Of a DNA stretch of 46,851 bases, positions 1 through 8,520 are shown piece by piece. Where the stretch lies: contig CALCEL010000092.1 in NCBI GenBank assembly GCA_937900485.1, positions 1-46,851 of the forward strand, read 5' to 3'. The translations under genes and the position numbers were made by a program. The stretch is from an uncultured Prevotellaceae bacterium. Lineage in GTDB: Bacteria > Bacteroidota > Bacteroidia > Bacteroidales > Bacteroidaceae. Each line of letters starts with the position of its first letter. Position 1 is the stretch's first letter. The notes beneath the pieces are model-generated. The model had not been told where the DNA came from, ran no database searches, and saw only the letters and a list, made by a program, of their open reading frames with translations.

Positions 1-52
1 TTGGGTATTTTGAACCAAAATAGGCTTGACAATCAGTCATTGTGTTTTGCAA

Positions 53-106
53 ATTTTCGCTATGCGGATGCATGAACGGGAAAGGGAGCTTTATGAGGGA
101 CGACTA
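53..106 (+). repeat. 54-base repeat, left copy, inverted relative to the right end of the window
   Basis: This stretch matches the reverse complement of 46798-46851 at 52 of 54 positions when aligned by eye; the two differences are at 56 and 87. The similarity stops at 106, just after GAGGGACGACTA. It lies about 40 bases before dispersed element copy 1 and in no recognisable gene. A short open frame (ATGCATGAACGGGAAAGG...) runs through both copies, but its 3' end diverges outside the repeat, so I do not call it a gene. Its position at both extreme ends suggests a multi-copy genomic repeat at which the assembly broke. Confidence 0.9.
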
Positions 107-145
107 ACTACCTGCAAAGTCTAAACCTTTCTCACACAAACAACA

Positions 146-470
146 GGGGGAATAATGAACAATTTGGAGCATGACGAAATTTCCTATGCCTATTTTTTGT
201 AACAAACATGTTAACTAACTGATAATCTGTACACAAGATATAAATAAAACTTAGATGTCTTTTTTGAAATTCTTAGGTTAGGTTATAGTCAACAAACAGG
301 TCTGCGCTTTTCAAAATCCTAACCTGAACTTTTCAACGTCCAAACCTGAGATTTTCAGACGCCGAATAAGCTATGGTAAAATATCCAAAACTATTATTCC
401 GATGACAGACATCAACGGAAAAAGAGAAATTACGGACAACAAAAAATGTGCGAAATGGAAGATGGATATG
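146..470 (+). repeat. Dispersed structured intergenic element, copy 1
   Basis: First of three copies of a roughly 300-base element (others at 16553-16850 on plus and 34797-35107 on minus). The core holds 22-base units. One inverted unit reads TTGAAATTCTTAGGTTAGG (264-282). Three direct units follow at about 296-316 (diverged), 317-338 (TCCTAACCTGAACTTTTCAA...) and 339-361 (TCCAAACCTGAGATTTTCAG...). A more diverged inverted unit lies at about 246-262. After the core comes a hairpin with stem TTCCG (397-401) and CGGAA (416-420) plus an inner TGA/TCA. The flanks (GGGGAATAA, GAAATTTCCTATGCCT) are also shared. No reading frame is kept between copies. Confidence 0.88.
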
Positions 471-549
471 ATTCGTGTTTTTCATCGTCAACTTTCTTAT
501 GGTGAGACGTGTGTTGTGCTCTCTTTTTGCGGCGAGACAACAGGAATGA

Positions 550-611
550 CTCGTTCTGCAGACACATAAATCCAGAATAGACGTGACTGAAATAATGTCT
601 GTCAGAACGAG
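550..611. other. Long imperfect hairpin between element copy 1 and the htpG terminator
   Basis: CTCGTTCTGCAGACA (550-564) pairs with TGTCTGTCAGAACGAG (596-611), with one extra base in the right arm; the loop is about 31 bases. It lies beyond the htpG terminator, so it is probably outside the htpG transcript. No gene is convincing in 430-645. It could belong to an uncharacterised small RNA or be a remnant of a mobile sequence. Confidence 0.5.
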
Positions 612-645
612 AAGTCTGCCACATCGTGACATTCATTACATGAAT

Positions 646-684
646 GCACAAAAAAGGTATGACTGAGTCATACCTTTTTTGTGC
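646..684 (-). terminator. Intrinsic terminator of htpG
   Basis: A perfect inverted repeat with an 18-base stem (GCACAAAAAAGGTATGAC) and a three-base TGA loop begins about 28 bases after the htpG stop codon. Because the A and T runs are inside the stem, it could end transcription on both strands. Confidence 0.85.
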
Positions 685-712
685 CTAATATAATCGTTTA
701 ATCCACAAAGGG

Positions 713-2659
713 TTAAATCAATTCCACTGAGCGCTTAACGAAGTTATTCAGTGCCTCACCTTTCAACATGCCATTCTGCAGAAGAGCGAGGTCGATAAGC
801 TGACTTACCACCTTCGTGTCCTTCAGCTCAACCTTGATATCTTTCTTAGGTTCTTCCTTCTTCTCTCCCTCCTTTGGCTCCGGAGCCGGAATCTCGATAT
901 CCTGTGCCACGGCCTGAGCGTCGGACAACACTTTCTTTATCAGAGGATGGTCTGAGTTCAACACGAGGTTCATCATGTCAGGCATCTCGCCATAGAACGC
1001 CATACCCGGCTGCAGCTTTGACATGTCTTTCATTCTTCTCATGTACTCACTCTGAGTGATCACTACAGGTGCGGAAGACTCTCCCAAAGACTGGCTGTCA
1101 ATCATGAACTCGACCTTATTCAATTTAGGGAGACTGCCCTGGAAGGCCTTAGTGAGAATGGTCTTGTCACGCTCTGACAAATCCTCTTTCTTAACATCAT
1201 CCTTAACAATAAGCTTATCCACGACATCAGAGTCAACACGTGTAAATCGGCTCTTCTCGAACTTCTGCTCGAAGAGTCCCAGCATCGGAGTGTCCAGCTG
1301 GCCGTCCATGAGCAGGACATTGTACCCCTTGTTTTGAGCAGCCTCGATATAGACGTACTGCTCCTCCTTGTTCTGCGCATACAGATAGATGAGGTTGCCG
1401 TCTTTGTCCGTCTGCTGATCCTTAATGAGAGTCTGATACTCCTCGAAAGTATAATGCTTACCCTCAGTATCCTTCAGCAGAGCGAATGACTTCGCTTTGT
1501 CATAGAATGACTCGTCAGAAAGCATACCGTAGTTGATGAAGATCTTGATGTCATCCCACTTATCCTCAAACTCCTTACGGTCATTCGTAAATATGCTCTT
1601 AAGTCTGTCGCTTACCTTCTTTGAGATGTAAGTAGAGATCTTCTTCACATTCTGATCGCTCTGAAGATAAGAACGGCTCACGTTAAGAGGAATATCCGGA
1701 GAGTCAATCACACCATGCAGCAGAGTAAGGAACTCCGGAACTATGCCCTCTACAGAGTCAGTCACAAAGACCTGATTGCAATACAGCTGTATCTTATTCT
1801 TCTGCAGGTCGAAGTTGTTCTTCACCTTAGGGAAATAGAGCACGCCTGTGAGGTTGAACGGATAGTCCACATTCAGGTGTATCCAGAACAAAGGCTCGTC
1901 TGACATCGGATACAACTTACGGTAAAACTCCTTGTAGTCCTCGTCCTTGAGGTCAGCCGGCTTCCTTGTCCACAGCGGCTTAGTGTCATTTATGACATTG
2001 TCCTCATCAGTCTCCACCTGCTTTCCGTCTTTCCACTCTTTCTTTTTACCGAAAGCGACAGGAACAGCGAGGAACTTGCAATACTTGTTCAACAGGTCTG
2101 AGATCTTTCCCTCCTCAAGGAAATCCTTGCAGTCATCATCTATGTACATCACGATATCCGTACCGCGGTCAGTCTTGTCAGCCTCATCGATAGAGAACTC
2201 AGGGCTGCCGTCACAAGACCACTTAACGGCCTTGCTGCCTTCCTTCCAACTTTTTGTGATAATCTCCACCTTCTTGCTCACCATGAAAGAAGAGTAGAAT
2301 CCGAGTCCGAAATGTCCGATTATCGCATTTGCGTCTTCCTTATATTTATCGAGGAAGTCATTGGCTCCGGAGAATGCGATTTGATTGATGTACTTATCAA
2401 TCTCCTCCTCTGTCATACCTATACCTCGGTCGCTGACCGTAAGTGTACCAGCCTCTTTGTCGACAGACACATGAACAGTAAGGTCTCCAGCCTCACCTTG
2501 CAACTCACCTTTTGACGCCAGTGTTTTCAACTTCTGTGAGGCATCGACAGCATTGCTCACAATCTCACGAAGGAAAATCTCATGGTCACTGTACAAAAAC
2601 TTCTTAATTACGGGGAAAATATTTTCAGTAGTTACCCCGATATTACCTTTCTGTGTCAT
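713..2659 (-). CDS. htpG: Molecular chaperone HtpG (bacterial Hsp90)
   Basis: This is the bacterial Hsp90, a cytoplasmic ATP-driven dimeric chaperone. The N-terminal GHKL ATPase is clear: LREIVSNAVDA (Glu32, Asn36, Asp39), DRGIGM (77-82) and the lid motif GHFGLGFYS (115-123). The middle domain has the SRSYLQ segment, where the family carries its gamma-phosphate-contacting arginine. A charged stretch (EPKEGEKKEEPKK) sits in the C-terminal domain. At 648 residues it is within the bacterial range and looks intact. It lies 105 bases downstream of clpC on the same strand, but the clpC terminator falls between them, so a separate promoter is likely, though I could not identify one. A strong terminator follows. 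Confidence 0.98.
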   Translation of the reverse strand: MTQKGNIGVTTENIFPVIKKFLYSDHEIFLREIVSNAVDASQKLKTLASKGELQGEAGDLTVHVSVDKEAGTLTVSDRGIGMTEEEIDKYINQIAFSGANDFLDKYKEDANAIIGHFGLGFYSSFMVSKKVEIITKSWKEGSKAVKWSCDGSPEFSIDEADKTDRGTDIVMYIDDDCKDFLEEGKISDLLNKYCKFLAVPVAFGKKKEWKDGKQVETDEDNVINDTKPLWTRKPADLKDEDYKEFYRKLYPMSDEPLFWIHLNVDYPFNLTGVLYFPKVKNNFDLQKNKIQLYCNQVFVTDSVEGIVPEFLTLLHGVIDSPDIPLNVSRSYLQSDQNVKKISTYISKKVSDRLKSIFTNDRKEFEDKWDDIKIFINYGMLSDESFYDKAKSFALLKDTEGKHYTFEEYQTLIKDQQTDKDGNLIYLYAQNKEEQYVYIEAAQNKGYNVLLMDGQLDTPMLGLFEQKFEKSRFTRVDSDVVDKLIVKDDVKKEDLSERDKTILTKAFQGSLPKLNKVEFMIDSQSLGESSAPVVITQSEYMRRMKDMSKLQPGMAFYGEMPDMMNLVLNSDHPLIKKVLSDAQAVAQDIEIPAPEPKEGEKKEEPKKDIKVELKDTKVVSQLIDLALLQNGMLKGEALNNFVKRSVELI

Positions 2660-2710
2660 ATTGCAGTATCTCTTATTAAATCATTTATACTTTTCGCAGA
2701 AGTTGAAAAC

Positions 2711-2744
2711 AAAAAAAATGCCAGCCGCTAACACGGCTGACATT
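2711..2744 (-). terminator. Intrinsic terminator of clpC
   Basis: On the minus strand AATGTCAGCCG (2744-2734) pairs with CGGCTGGCATT (2727-2717), allowing one G-U pair, and is followed by a T run. It begins 20 bases after the clpC stop codon and separates clpC from htpG. Confidence 0.85.
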
Positions 2745-2764
2745 TTGTCTTAACAATATTAAGC

Positions 2765-5260
2765 TCACGCTTTCTTAATTGTAATTTTGTCATCTTCCAA
2801 GCCCACAACCACCGATGAGCCTGGCTCAAGCTCACCATCAACAATGAGGTCTGAGAGTCCATCCTCGACATATTGCTGGATGGCGCGTCTGAGCGGTCTG
2901 GCTCCAAACTGTTTATCATATCCCTTGCTTGCGATATAACGCTTGGCCTGATCAGTCACGCTCACTTCGTAGCCGAGTTCTTTCACTCTCGCCAACAACT
3001 TCTCAAGTTCCAGATCGATGATTTTCACGATTGAGTCGACCTCCAACTGATCGAACGTGATTATCTCATCTATTCTGTTCAGGAACTCTGGTGAGAACTG
3101 CTTATTCAGAGCTTTCTGTATCACACTTCTTCCGTACTCTTGACTGTTAGTCCTGTCAAGACTCGTGAAACCTATTCCCGTTCCGAATTCCTTAAGCTGG
3201 CGGGTTCCGACGTTACTTGTCATGATAATCACCGTGTTCCTGAAATCTACGGTTCGCCCCTGAGTGTCAGTCAGGCGTCCGTCGTCCATCACTTGTAACA
3301 ACAGGTTGTAGACGTCAGTATGCGCTTTCTCTATCTCATCAAGAAGGACTATGCTATATGGCTTACGACGTACCTTCTCCGTGAGCATACCACCCTCGTC
3401 ATATCCTACGTATCCCGGAGGAGCTCCCACAAGACGGCTGACAGTGAATTTCTCCATAAACTCACTCATGTCGACTCTGATGAGAGAGTCTTTAGAACCG
3501 AACATGCTCTCCGCCAACTCCTTTGCCAAATATGTCTTTCCCACTCCAGTCGGCCCGAGGAACAGGAACACGCCGATTGGTCTGTTCGGGTCATTCAAAC
3601 CAATACGGCTGCGCTGTATAGCACTTACCAACTTGTCTATAGCCAAGTCTTGAGAGATAACCTTGTTTTTCAGTCTATCTCTCATTCCCTTCAACTGCAA
3701 TCCCTCAGCATGACCCATCTTCTGCACAGGCACGCCAGTCATTAGAGAGACGGTCTCTGCCACATTGTCCGAACTGACAATCTGACGTTCCTCAACAAGA
3801 TTGGCTTCCCATTCTTGCTTACGTCGGTCCAACTCTGCCGTGAGAGTGGTCACCGTGTCACGAAAATTGGCGGCAAGCTCAAAATTCTGTTTACGGACCG
3901 CCTGCTCCTTCTTATTGTTGGCGTCAGCTATCTTCTTCTCCAGCTCTTCTATGTCAGCAGGAACACTTATATTATTAATGTGTATTCTAGAGCCGACCTC
4001 ATCAAGTGCGTCGATGGCTTTGTCCGGGAAAGACCTGTCAGAGACATACCGAGCGGTAAGCTCGACGCAAGCCTTTAACGCCTCGTCAGTGTATGTCACG
4101 TTATGGTGTTCCTCATAACGGTCTTTAATGTTATGAAGAATCTCCAGCGTCTCCTCCTTAGAGGTCTGCTCTACTATTATCTTCTGAAATCTACGCTCCA
4201 ACGCTCCGTCCTTCTCGATATTCTTCCTGTACTCATCGAGTGTCGTAGCTCCGATGCACTGAAGTTCTCCTCGTGACAGGGCAGGCTTTAGCATATTAGC
4301 GGCGTCCATCTGTCCCGCCTGATTACCGGCTCCGACAAGAGTATGTATCTCATCTATGAAGACAATAACGTTCGTATTGTCCTTCAGTTCTGTGATTATG
4401 TTGCGCATCCTTTCCTCGAACTGTCCTCTGTACTTGGTTCCAGCAACCACACTTGCCATGTCAATAGACACGATACGCTTATTGAAAAGAATCCTGCTCA
4501 CCTTTCTCTCGTTGATTCTGATGGCAAGTCCTTCCACAATAGCACTTTTACCAACACCAGGCTCACCAATGAGAACAGGGTTGTTCTTCTTTCTTCGTGA
4601 CAATATCTGAGCCACACGCTCTATCTCTTTCTCACGTCCCACAACTGGATCCAGCTTACCCTCTGCGGCGGCTCTTGTCAGGTCGACTCCAAAAGCGTCC
4701 AACGCCGGTGTGTTGGAGTTACTCTTCTTCTTTTCCGCCGTTCTCACTCCTCTGGAATTGTCCACAGGTGGCATATCCATCTCCTCCTCATCCTCCTCGT
4801 CAAGTCCAACTCCTGACTTAGGCGTTGAGACTTGTTTGGACAAAGAGTCAAAAAGTTCCTTGTAACTAACGTTGTTATCCTCCAAGGCTCGGGCAGCCAG
4901 ATTGTTTTTCTGTTTCATTATAGCAAGCAGCAGGTGCTCCGTATCGCTCGCTTTGCTCTTCATGAGGCGCGCCTCCAAGATGCTCAGTCTCAACACCGTG
5001 GATGACTTGTCATTAAAAGTGATATCTGTGGTAAAGAGACTCGTAGACTGCTCACGTAACTTCTCCTCGAGAAACATTTTCATCTTACCGAGATCCATCC
5101 CGAATTTCTCACGCAGTATACTAACGACACGATTCTCCCCATCACGTATAATACCCAAAAACAAATGCTCCGGTCCTATATAATCATTACCCAAACGCAA
5201 CGCCTCTTCTTTACTGTAAGTCAAAATCTGACTGAATTGTGGAGTATATTGATTATTCAT
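2765..5260 (-). CDS. clpC: ATP-dependent Clp protease ATP-binding subunit ClpC
   Basis: This is a Hsp100/Clp class I unfoldase that would feed substrates to ClpP in the cytoplasm. Domains in order: two Clp-N repeats (about 1-145), an acidic linker (DEEDEEEMD), AAA module 1 with Walker A GEPGVGKS (232-239) and Walker B VIVFIDE (298-304), a short UVR-like middle domain around 440-480 typical of ClpC rather than ClpB, and AAA module 2 with Walker A GPTGVGKT (569-576) and Walker B IVLLDEIEKAH. At 831 residues it is full length for ClpC, and the short middle domain argues against ClpB. The S37-type peptidase gene lies 75 bases upstream on the same strand. It has its own terminator. Confidence 0.97.
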   Translation of the reverse strand: MNNQYTPQFSQILTYSKEEALRLGNDYIGPEHLFLGIIRDGENRVVSILREKFGMDLGKMKMFLEEKLREQSTSLFTTDITFNDKSSTVLRLSILEARLMKSKASDTEHLLLAIMKQKNNLAARALEDNNVSYKELFDSLSKQVSTPKSGVGLDEEDEEEMDMPPVDNSRGVRTAEKKKSNSNTPALDAFGVDLTRAAAEGKLDPVVGREKEIERVAQILSRRKKNNPVLIGEPGVGKSAIVEGLAIRINERKVSRILFNKRIVSIDMASVVAGTKYRGQFEERMRNIITELKDNTNVIVFIDEIHTLVGAGNQAGQMDAANMLKPALSRGELQCIGATTLDEYRKNIEKDGALERRFQKIIVEQTSKEETLEILHNIKDRYEEHHNVTYTDEALKACVELTARYVSDRSFPDKAIDALDEVGSRIHINNISVPADIEELEKKIADANNKKEQAVRKQNFELAANFRDTVTTLTAELDRRKQEWEANLVEERQIVSSDNVAETVSLMTGVPVQKMGHAEGLQLKGMRDRLKNKVISQDLAIDKLVSAIQRSRIGLNDPNRPIGVFLFLGPTGVGKTYLAKELAESMFGSKDSLIRVDMSEFMEKFTVSRLVGAPPGYVGYDEGGMLTEKVRRKPYSIVLLDEIEKAHTDVYNLLLQVMDDGRLTDTQGRTVDFRNTVIIMTSNVGTRQLKEFGTGIGFTSLDRTNSQEYGRSVIQKALNKQFSPEFLNRIDEIITFDQLEVDSIVKIIDLELEKLLARVKELGYEVSVTDQAKRYIASKGYDKQFGARPLRRAIQQYVEDGLSDLIVDGELEPGSSVVVGLEDDKITIKKA

Positions 5261-5335
5261 TATATCAAATCTTAAAACACGTAAATCTTATTAACATCTC
5301 TGTATAACGTACTACTGCAAAATATATGCCACATG

Positions 5336-6640
5336 TTATTCCTTAAGCCATTTTCTTATTTTATCTATAATCTCTTCTCGCAACTCTTGCGGCATAGTAC
5401 CAATCCTGGCCTTGTGACTTCCTCTGGGCTGCACATATATACTCATGTTCTTCTTTTTTGAGCAGTCAAGCCACTGACACACACCACTCGCCGACCACGG
5501 GTCGTTCTCACCATATATAAATATGTGTTTTGGGTCCTCGTTCCTCAGAAACGCCGTAGTGGTCTCATACAAGGATTTGTCAAAGGTTATAGACCTAAGG
5601 CTGTCAGGTAACATCAGCCTCTTAAGATAACCTTTCACGCTCCCCGCTGACTTCCATTTTTTTATCGGCTTATCATCATAACCATAATATCCCAACTCAC
5701 GCGCAGCCTGCACATCAAACGGTAGGAACTTATTCGGTACGGAGAAATAGTCCGGTCCTGTAATCTTAGCAAGATAATCGAACCAGACAGTGTCGGACGC
5801 CTCATAGTCTGGAATGTCTTTCACTGACTCTCCCCACTGCCACAGTGCGAACGGATACTCAAGGACGACATAATCATAGATGTCAGACTCAGAGATATAA
5901 TATCTAAGATTATGTTGTTTGTTGTATTGAGAGAAAAGAGGCAAGCAGCTCTTCTTTCGTCTCATGAACTCCTTTTGAGCGTTCTTAACAGCAGATCTCT
6001 CCGTCTTCGTTCCAACTTTTTTAGACAAAAACTTTTCATGTCTACCATCCTCCACAGATTTATTCAATGGAGCGACGTAGCTCACGCTGACATCCACATC
6101 CTCAGGATAGAATGCTCTATAGAACATCGTAGTCTGTCCTCCCTTACTAATTCCCGTGCTAATCCACTTGTCAGTAAACAGAGATCCGAAGACTGTCCTC
6201 ACATGATGATAGTCATATAGAGAGTTACGCACTGTCATATAATCCCAATTTACCTGACTTGGAACAGACTCCGCGAAATATCTGTACTCGACGACTATCA
6301 GATTAGCGTCAGTGAGTCTCGCCAACTCTTCCTCATAACCACTCCTTAACGCATAATCGGCGAAATATCCTTCCGTCACCAACACTGTTGGTCGGTCATA
6401 ACCACGAAACGACACGACTATTCTCTGTTTGAATGTACCGTACTCGTCGGTCTCGCCATTCACATTCTGGAGAAATCTCAAAACATATTTCTCGTTATAT
6501 TTATCACTCTCAATCCTTCTCACATCAGACACACCATCCAACATACACAATCTCCTCATAAAAGCTGTCGTGTCCGACTGAGCAGAGACAAAAAGGGAAA
6601 TAAGAAAAGAGATGACTAAAAGCTCTAACTTGTGCAACAT
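5336..6640 (-). CDS. Secreted serine peptidase of the S37 (tripeptidyl aminopeptidase) type
   Basis: A 434-residue exported alpha/beta-hydrolase-type peptidase. The N-terminus is a signal peptide (hydrophobic run LELLVISFLISLFVSA, probable cleavage before QSD). A nucleophile elbow reads GISKG with Ser165. A late Asp380 in YGENDPWSA and His409 in GSHKARI complete a plausible catalytic triad in the right order. The overall pattern (VLVTEGYFADYA, WISTGISKGGQTTMFYRAFYP) resembles peptidase family S37, first described from Streptomyces and common in Bacteroidota. It probably trims peptides in the periplasm or at the cell surface. It lies between proS and clpC on the same strand, after the proS terminator. 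An S28-like family is the alternative; the substrate is not determinable here. Confidence 0.82.
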   Translation of the reverse strand: MLHKLELLVISFLISLFVSAQSDTTAFMRRLCMLDGVSDVRRIESDKYNEKYVLRFLQNVNGETDEYGTFKQRIVVSFRGYDRPTVLVTEGYFADYALRSGYEEELARLTDANLIVVEYRYFAESVPSQVNWDYMTVRNSLYDYHHVRTVFGSLFTDKWISTGISKGGQTTMFYRAFYPEDVDVSVSYVAPLNKSVEDGRHEKFLSKKVGTKTERSAVKNAQKEFMRRKKSCLPLFSQYNKQHNLRYYISESDIYDYVVLEYPFALWQWGESVKDIPDYEASDTVWFDYLAKITGPDYFSVPNKFLPFDVQAARELGYYGYDDKPIKKWKSAGSVKGYLKRLMLPDSLRSITFDKSLYETTTAFLRNEDPKHIFIYGENDPWSASGVCQWLDCSKKKNMSIYVQPRGSHKARIGTMPQELREEIIDKIRKWLKE

Positions 6641-6729
6641 AAATCCGACTATTCTGTAGTATAAACACCTATTAAGTAAAGTTCTGTTGATTCTAATCTT
6701 TCGTCTTCACACAATCCAAAAATGAAAGC

Positions 6730-6769
6730 CCCGACAGTTCTATACAACATGAAGCACAGTACTGTCGGG
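6730..6769 (-). terminator. Probable terminator of proS
   Basis: CCCGACAGT (6730-6738) and ACTGTCGGG (6761-6769) form a perfect nine-base stem with a 22-base loop, 20 bases after the proS stop. On the minus strand it is followed by GGCTTTCATTTTT, a modest T-rich tail. Confidence 0.65.
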
Positions 6770-6788
6770 ACCATTGTTGATACACACA

Positions 6789-8270
6789 TCAATAAGAACG
6801 AGCGATAAGCACACGGCACTTAGACGGTTTGCCGCTTACCATGTCGACACCTGGTGTCTGCTCATACATGAACGGCACACAGCGTATCGTGGACTGCGTA
6901 TCCTCCTTGATCTTCGCCTCAGTCTCCTCTGTTCCGTCCCAATGGCAAAGGAAGAAACCGCCATCCTTAACACGCTCTTTGAACTCCTCGTAATTATCGC
7001 ACTCATAGATATGAGCGTCACGGAAATCCAGAGCCTTCTTATAGATGTTTTTCTGTATGTCGTCAAGAAGATTCTTTATATATTCCTCAACACCCTCCAC
7101 GCTGACATTTTCCTTCTCAAGAGTGTCACGACGCATAATCTCCACAACACCCTGTTCCAAGTCACGGGCACCAAGTACGAGACGTACAGGCACACCCTTG
7201 AGCTCATAGTCAGCGAACTTAAATCCAGGTCTCTTATTGTCAGCATTGTCATACTTGACACTTACTCCAAGAGACTTAAGTTTGTTCATGATAGCCTCAG
7301 CCTTTTCATCCAACATCTTCATCTGCTCATCATTTTTACCAATAGGAATGATAACAACCTGTATTGGTGCGAGAGCTGGAGGGAGCACAAGACCATTGTC
7401 ATCGGAATGAGTCATGATGAGGGCACCCATGAGACGTGTAGACACACCCCAAGATGTCGCCCAAGCATATTCTGGCTTGTTCTCTTTGTTAAGGAACTGA
7501 ACGTCAAACGCCTTACCGAAGTTCTGTCCGAGGAAATGAGAAGTACCAGATTGCAAAGCCTTACCATCCTGCATCATCGCCTCAATAGTGTATGTGTCCA
7601 ACGCACCGGCAAATCTCTCCGTCTCGCTCTTCACTCCTTGAATGACAGGAACAGCCATGTACTCCTCCGCAAACTTGGCGTAGATACCAATCATCTGCTT
7701 TGTACGCTCCACAGCCTCCTCTTTTGTGGCGTGAGCCGTATGACCTTCCTGCCACAAGAACTCAGATGTTCTCAAGAAGAGTCTTGTTCTCATCTCCCAT
7801 CTCATGACGTTACACCACTGATTACACAAGATAGGAAGGTCACGGTAAGACTTAATCCAGTTTTTATAAGTATTCCATATTATAGTCTCTGAAGTCGGTC
7901 GTATAATCAATTCCTCTTCCAGTTTTGCGCTAGGGTCAACTATTACGCCGTCATGAGTGTCATTAGTCTTCAATCTGTAGTGAGTGACCACAGCGCACTC
8001 CTTAGCAAAACCCTCCACATGCTCAGCCTCCTTAGAAAGGAACGATTTCGGTATGAGCAAGGGGAAATATGCATTCTGTACACCTGTTTCCTTAAACATA
8101 CCATCGAGAACACGTTGCATCTTCTCCCAAATGGCATATCCATATGGTTTGATAACCATACATCCTCTCACGTCTGCCTGCTCAGCAAGATCAGCTTTAA
8201 CAACCAACTCATTATACCACTGAGAATAGTTGACGCTGCGCTTCGTCAGGTCTTTCAGTTCTTTTGCCAT
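6789..8270 (-). CDS. proS: Prolyl-tRNA synthetase, archaeal/eukaryote-type short form
   Basis: Class II aminoacyl-tRNA synthetase that charges tRNA-Pro. The 493-residue length, the absence of the bacterial-type editing insertion and the N-terminus (DLTKRSVNYSQWYNELV) place it with the archaeal/eukaryote-like ProRS that many Bacteroidota carry. Motif 2 region: IRPTSETIIWNTYK followed by NVMRWEMRTRLFLRTSEFLW. Motif 3 region: WATSWGVSTRLMGALIMTHSD. The C-terminus ends in SY (IARSY), as expected for this subfamily. It is transcribed divergently from the OmpA-like gene and followed by a terminator. The 372-residue frame on the opposite strand is a shadow. Confidence 0.97.
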   Translation of the reverse strand: MAKELKDLTKRSVNYSQWYNELVVKADLAEQADVRGCMVIKPYGYAIWEKMQRVLDGMFKETGVQNAYFPLLIPKSFLSKEAEHVEGFAKECAVVTHYRLKTNDTHDGVIVDPSAKLEEELIIRPTSETIIWNTYKNWIKSYRDLPILCNQWCNVMRWEMRTRLFLRTSEFLWQEGHTAHATKEEAVERTKQMIGIYAKFAEEYMAVPVIQGVKSETERFAGALDTYTIEAMMQDGKALQSGTSHFLGQNFGKAFDVQFLNKENKPEYAWATSWGVSTRLMGALIMTHSDDNGLVLPPALAPIQVVIIPIGKNDEQMKMLDEKAEAIMNKLKSLGVSVKYDNADNKRPGFKFADYELKGVPVRLVLGARDLEQGVVEIMRRDTLEKENVSVEGVEEYIKNLLDDIQKNIYKKALDFRDAHIYECDNYEEFKERVKDGGFFLCHWDGTEETEAKIKEDTQSTIRCVPFMYEQTPGVDMVSGKPSKCRVLIARSY

Positions 8271-8309
8271 AACAAATACAATTGATTACAATTATTTACA
8301 TCTGAACCG

Positions 8310-8317
8310 CAAAATTA
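8310..8317 (-). promoter_or_regulatory. Probable -7 promoter element of proS
   Basis: The minus strand reads TAATTTTG, matching the Bacteroidota TAnnTTTG -7 element, 40 bases before the proS start. I see no good -33 TTTG at the usual distance, so this is tentative. Confidence 0.45.
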
Positions 8318-8367
8318 AAGATAAAAAATGACATTTTTACATTATAGAAAAAATATTTATATGTTTA

Positions 8368-8399
8368 TTGCCTCATATAACATAAAAAAACTAATTTTG
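8368..8399 (+). promoter_or_regulatory. Promoter of the OmpA-like lipoprotein gene
   Basis: TTG at 8368-8370 and TAATTTTG at 8392-8399 are separated by 21 bases, fitting the Bacteroidota primary sigma factor consensus. The expected start of transcription near 8405 gives a leader of about 115 bases. Confidence 0.65.
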
Positions 8400-8445
8400 C
8401 ATATTGTATTAAACTAAGTGACCCTATATGAGTCGCATAAGAACA

Positions 8446-8466
8446 GCGAACATTAAAGGTGTTCGC
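8446..8466 (+). promoter_or_regulatory. Hairpin in the 5' leader of the OmpA-like gene
   Basis: GCGAACA (8446-8452) and TGTTCGC (8460-8466) form a perfect seven-base stem with a seven-base loop about 40 bases into the predicted leader and 54 bases before the start codon. It may stabilise the mRNA of an abundant envelope protein; no ligand class is recognisable. Confidence 0.5.
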
Positions 8467-8520
8467 ACTGGCGTTTTAACAGGTGACAATACTTATCAAT
8501 ATTAACTAAATAACAAATTT

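Noticed and set aside
53..126. A small peptide frame (ATGCATGAACGG...) in the terminal repeat
   Set aside because: It is open in both copies, but the 3' part diverges where the repeat ends and the two peptides end differently, so conservation reflects the DNA repeat rather than a protein.
333..632. Minus-strand open frames of 99 and 73 codons in the left gap
   Set aside because: They overlap the dispersed element and the hairpin at 550-611, are not conserved in the other element copies, and have cysteine-rich, non-protein-like composition.
6774..7892. A 372-codon open frame opposite proS
   Set aside because: It lies wholly antisense to a certain gene, has no domain pattern and an odd residue composition (His/Leu/Arg-rich), as expected from an antisense shadow.
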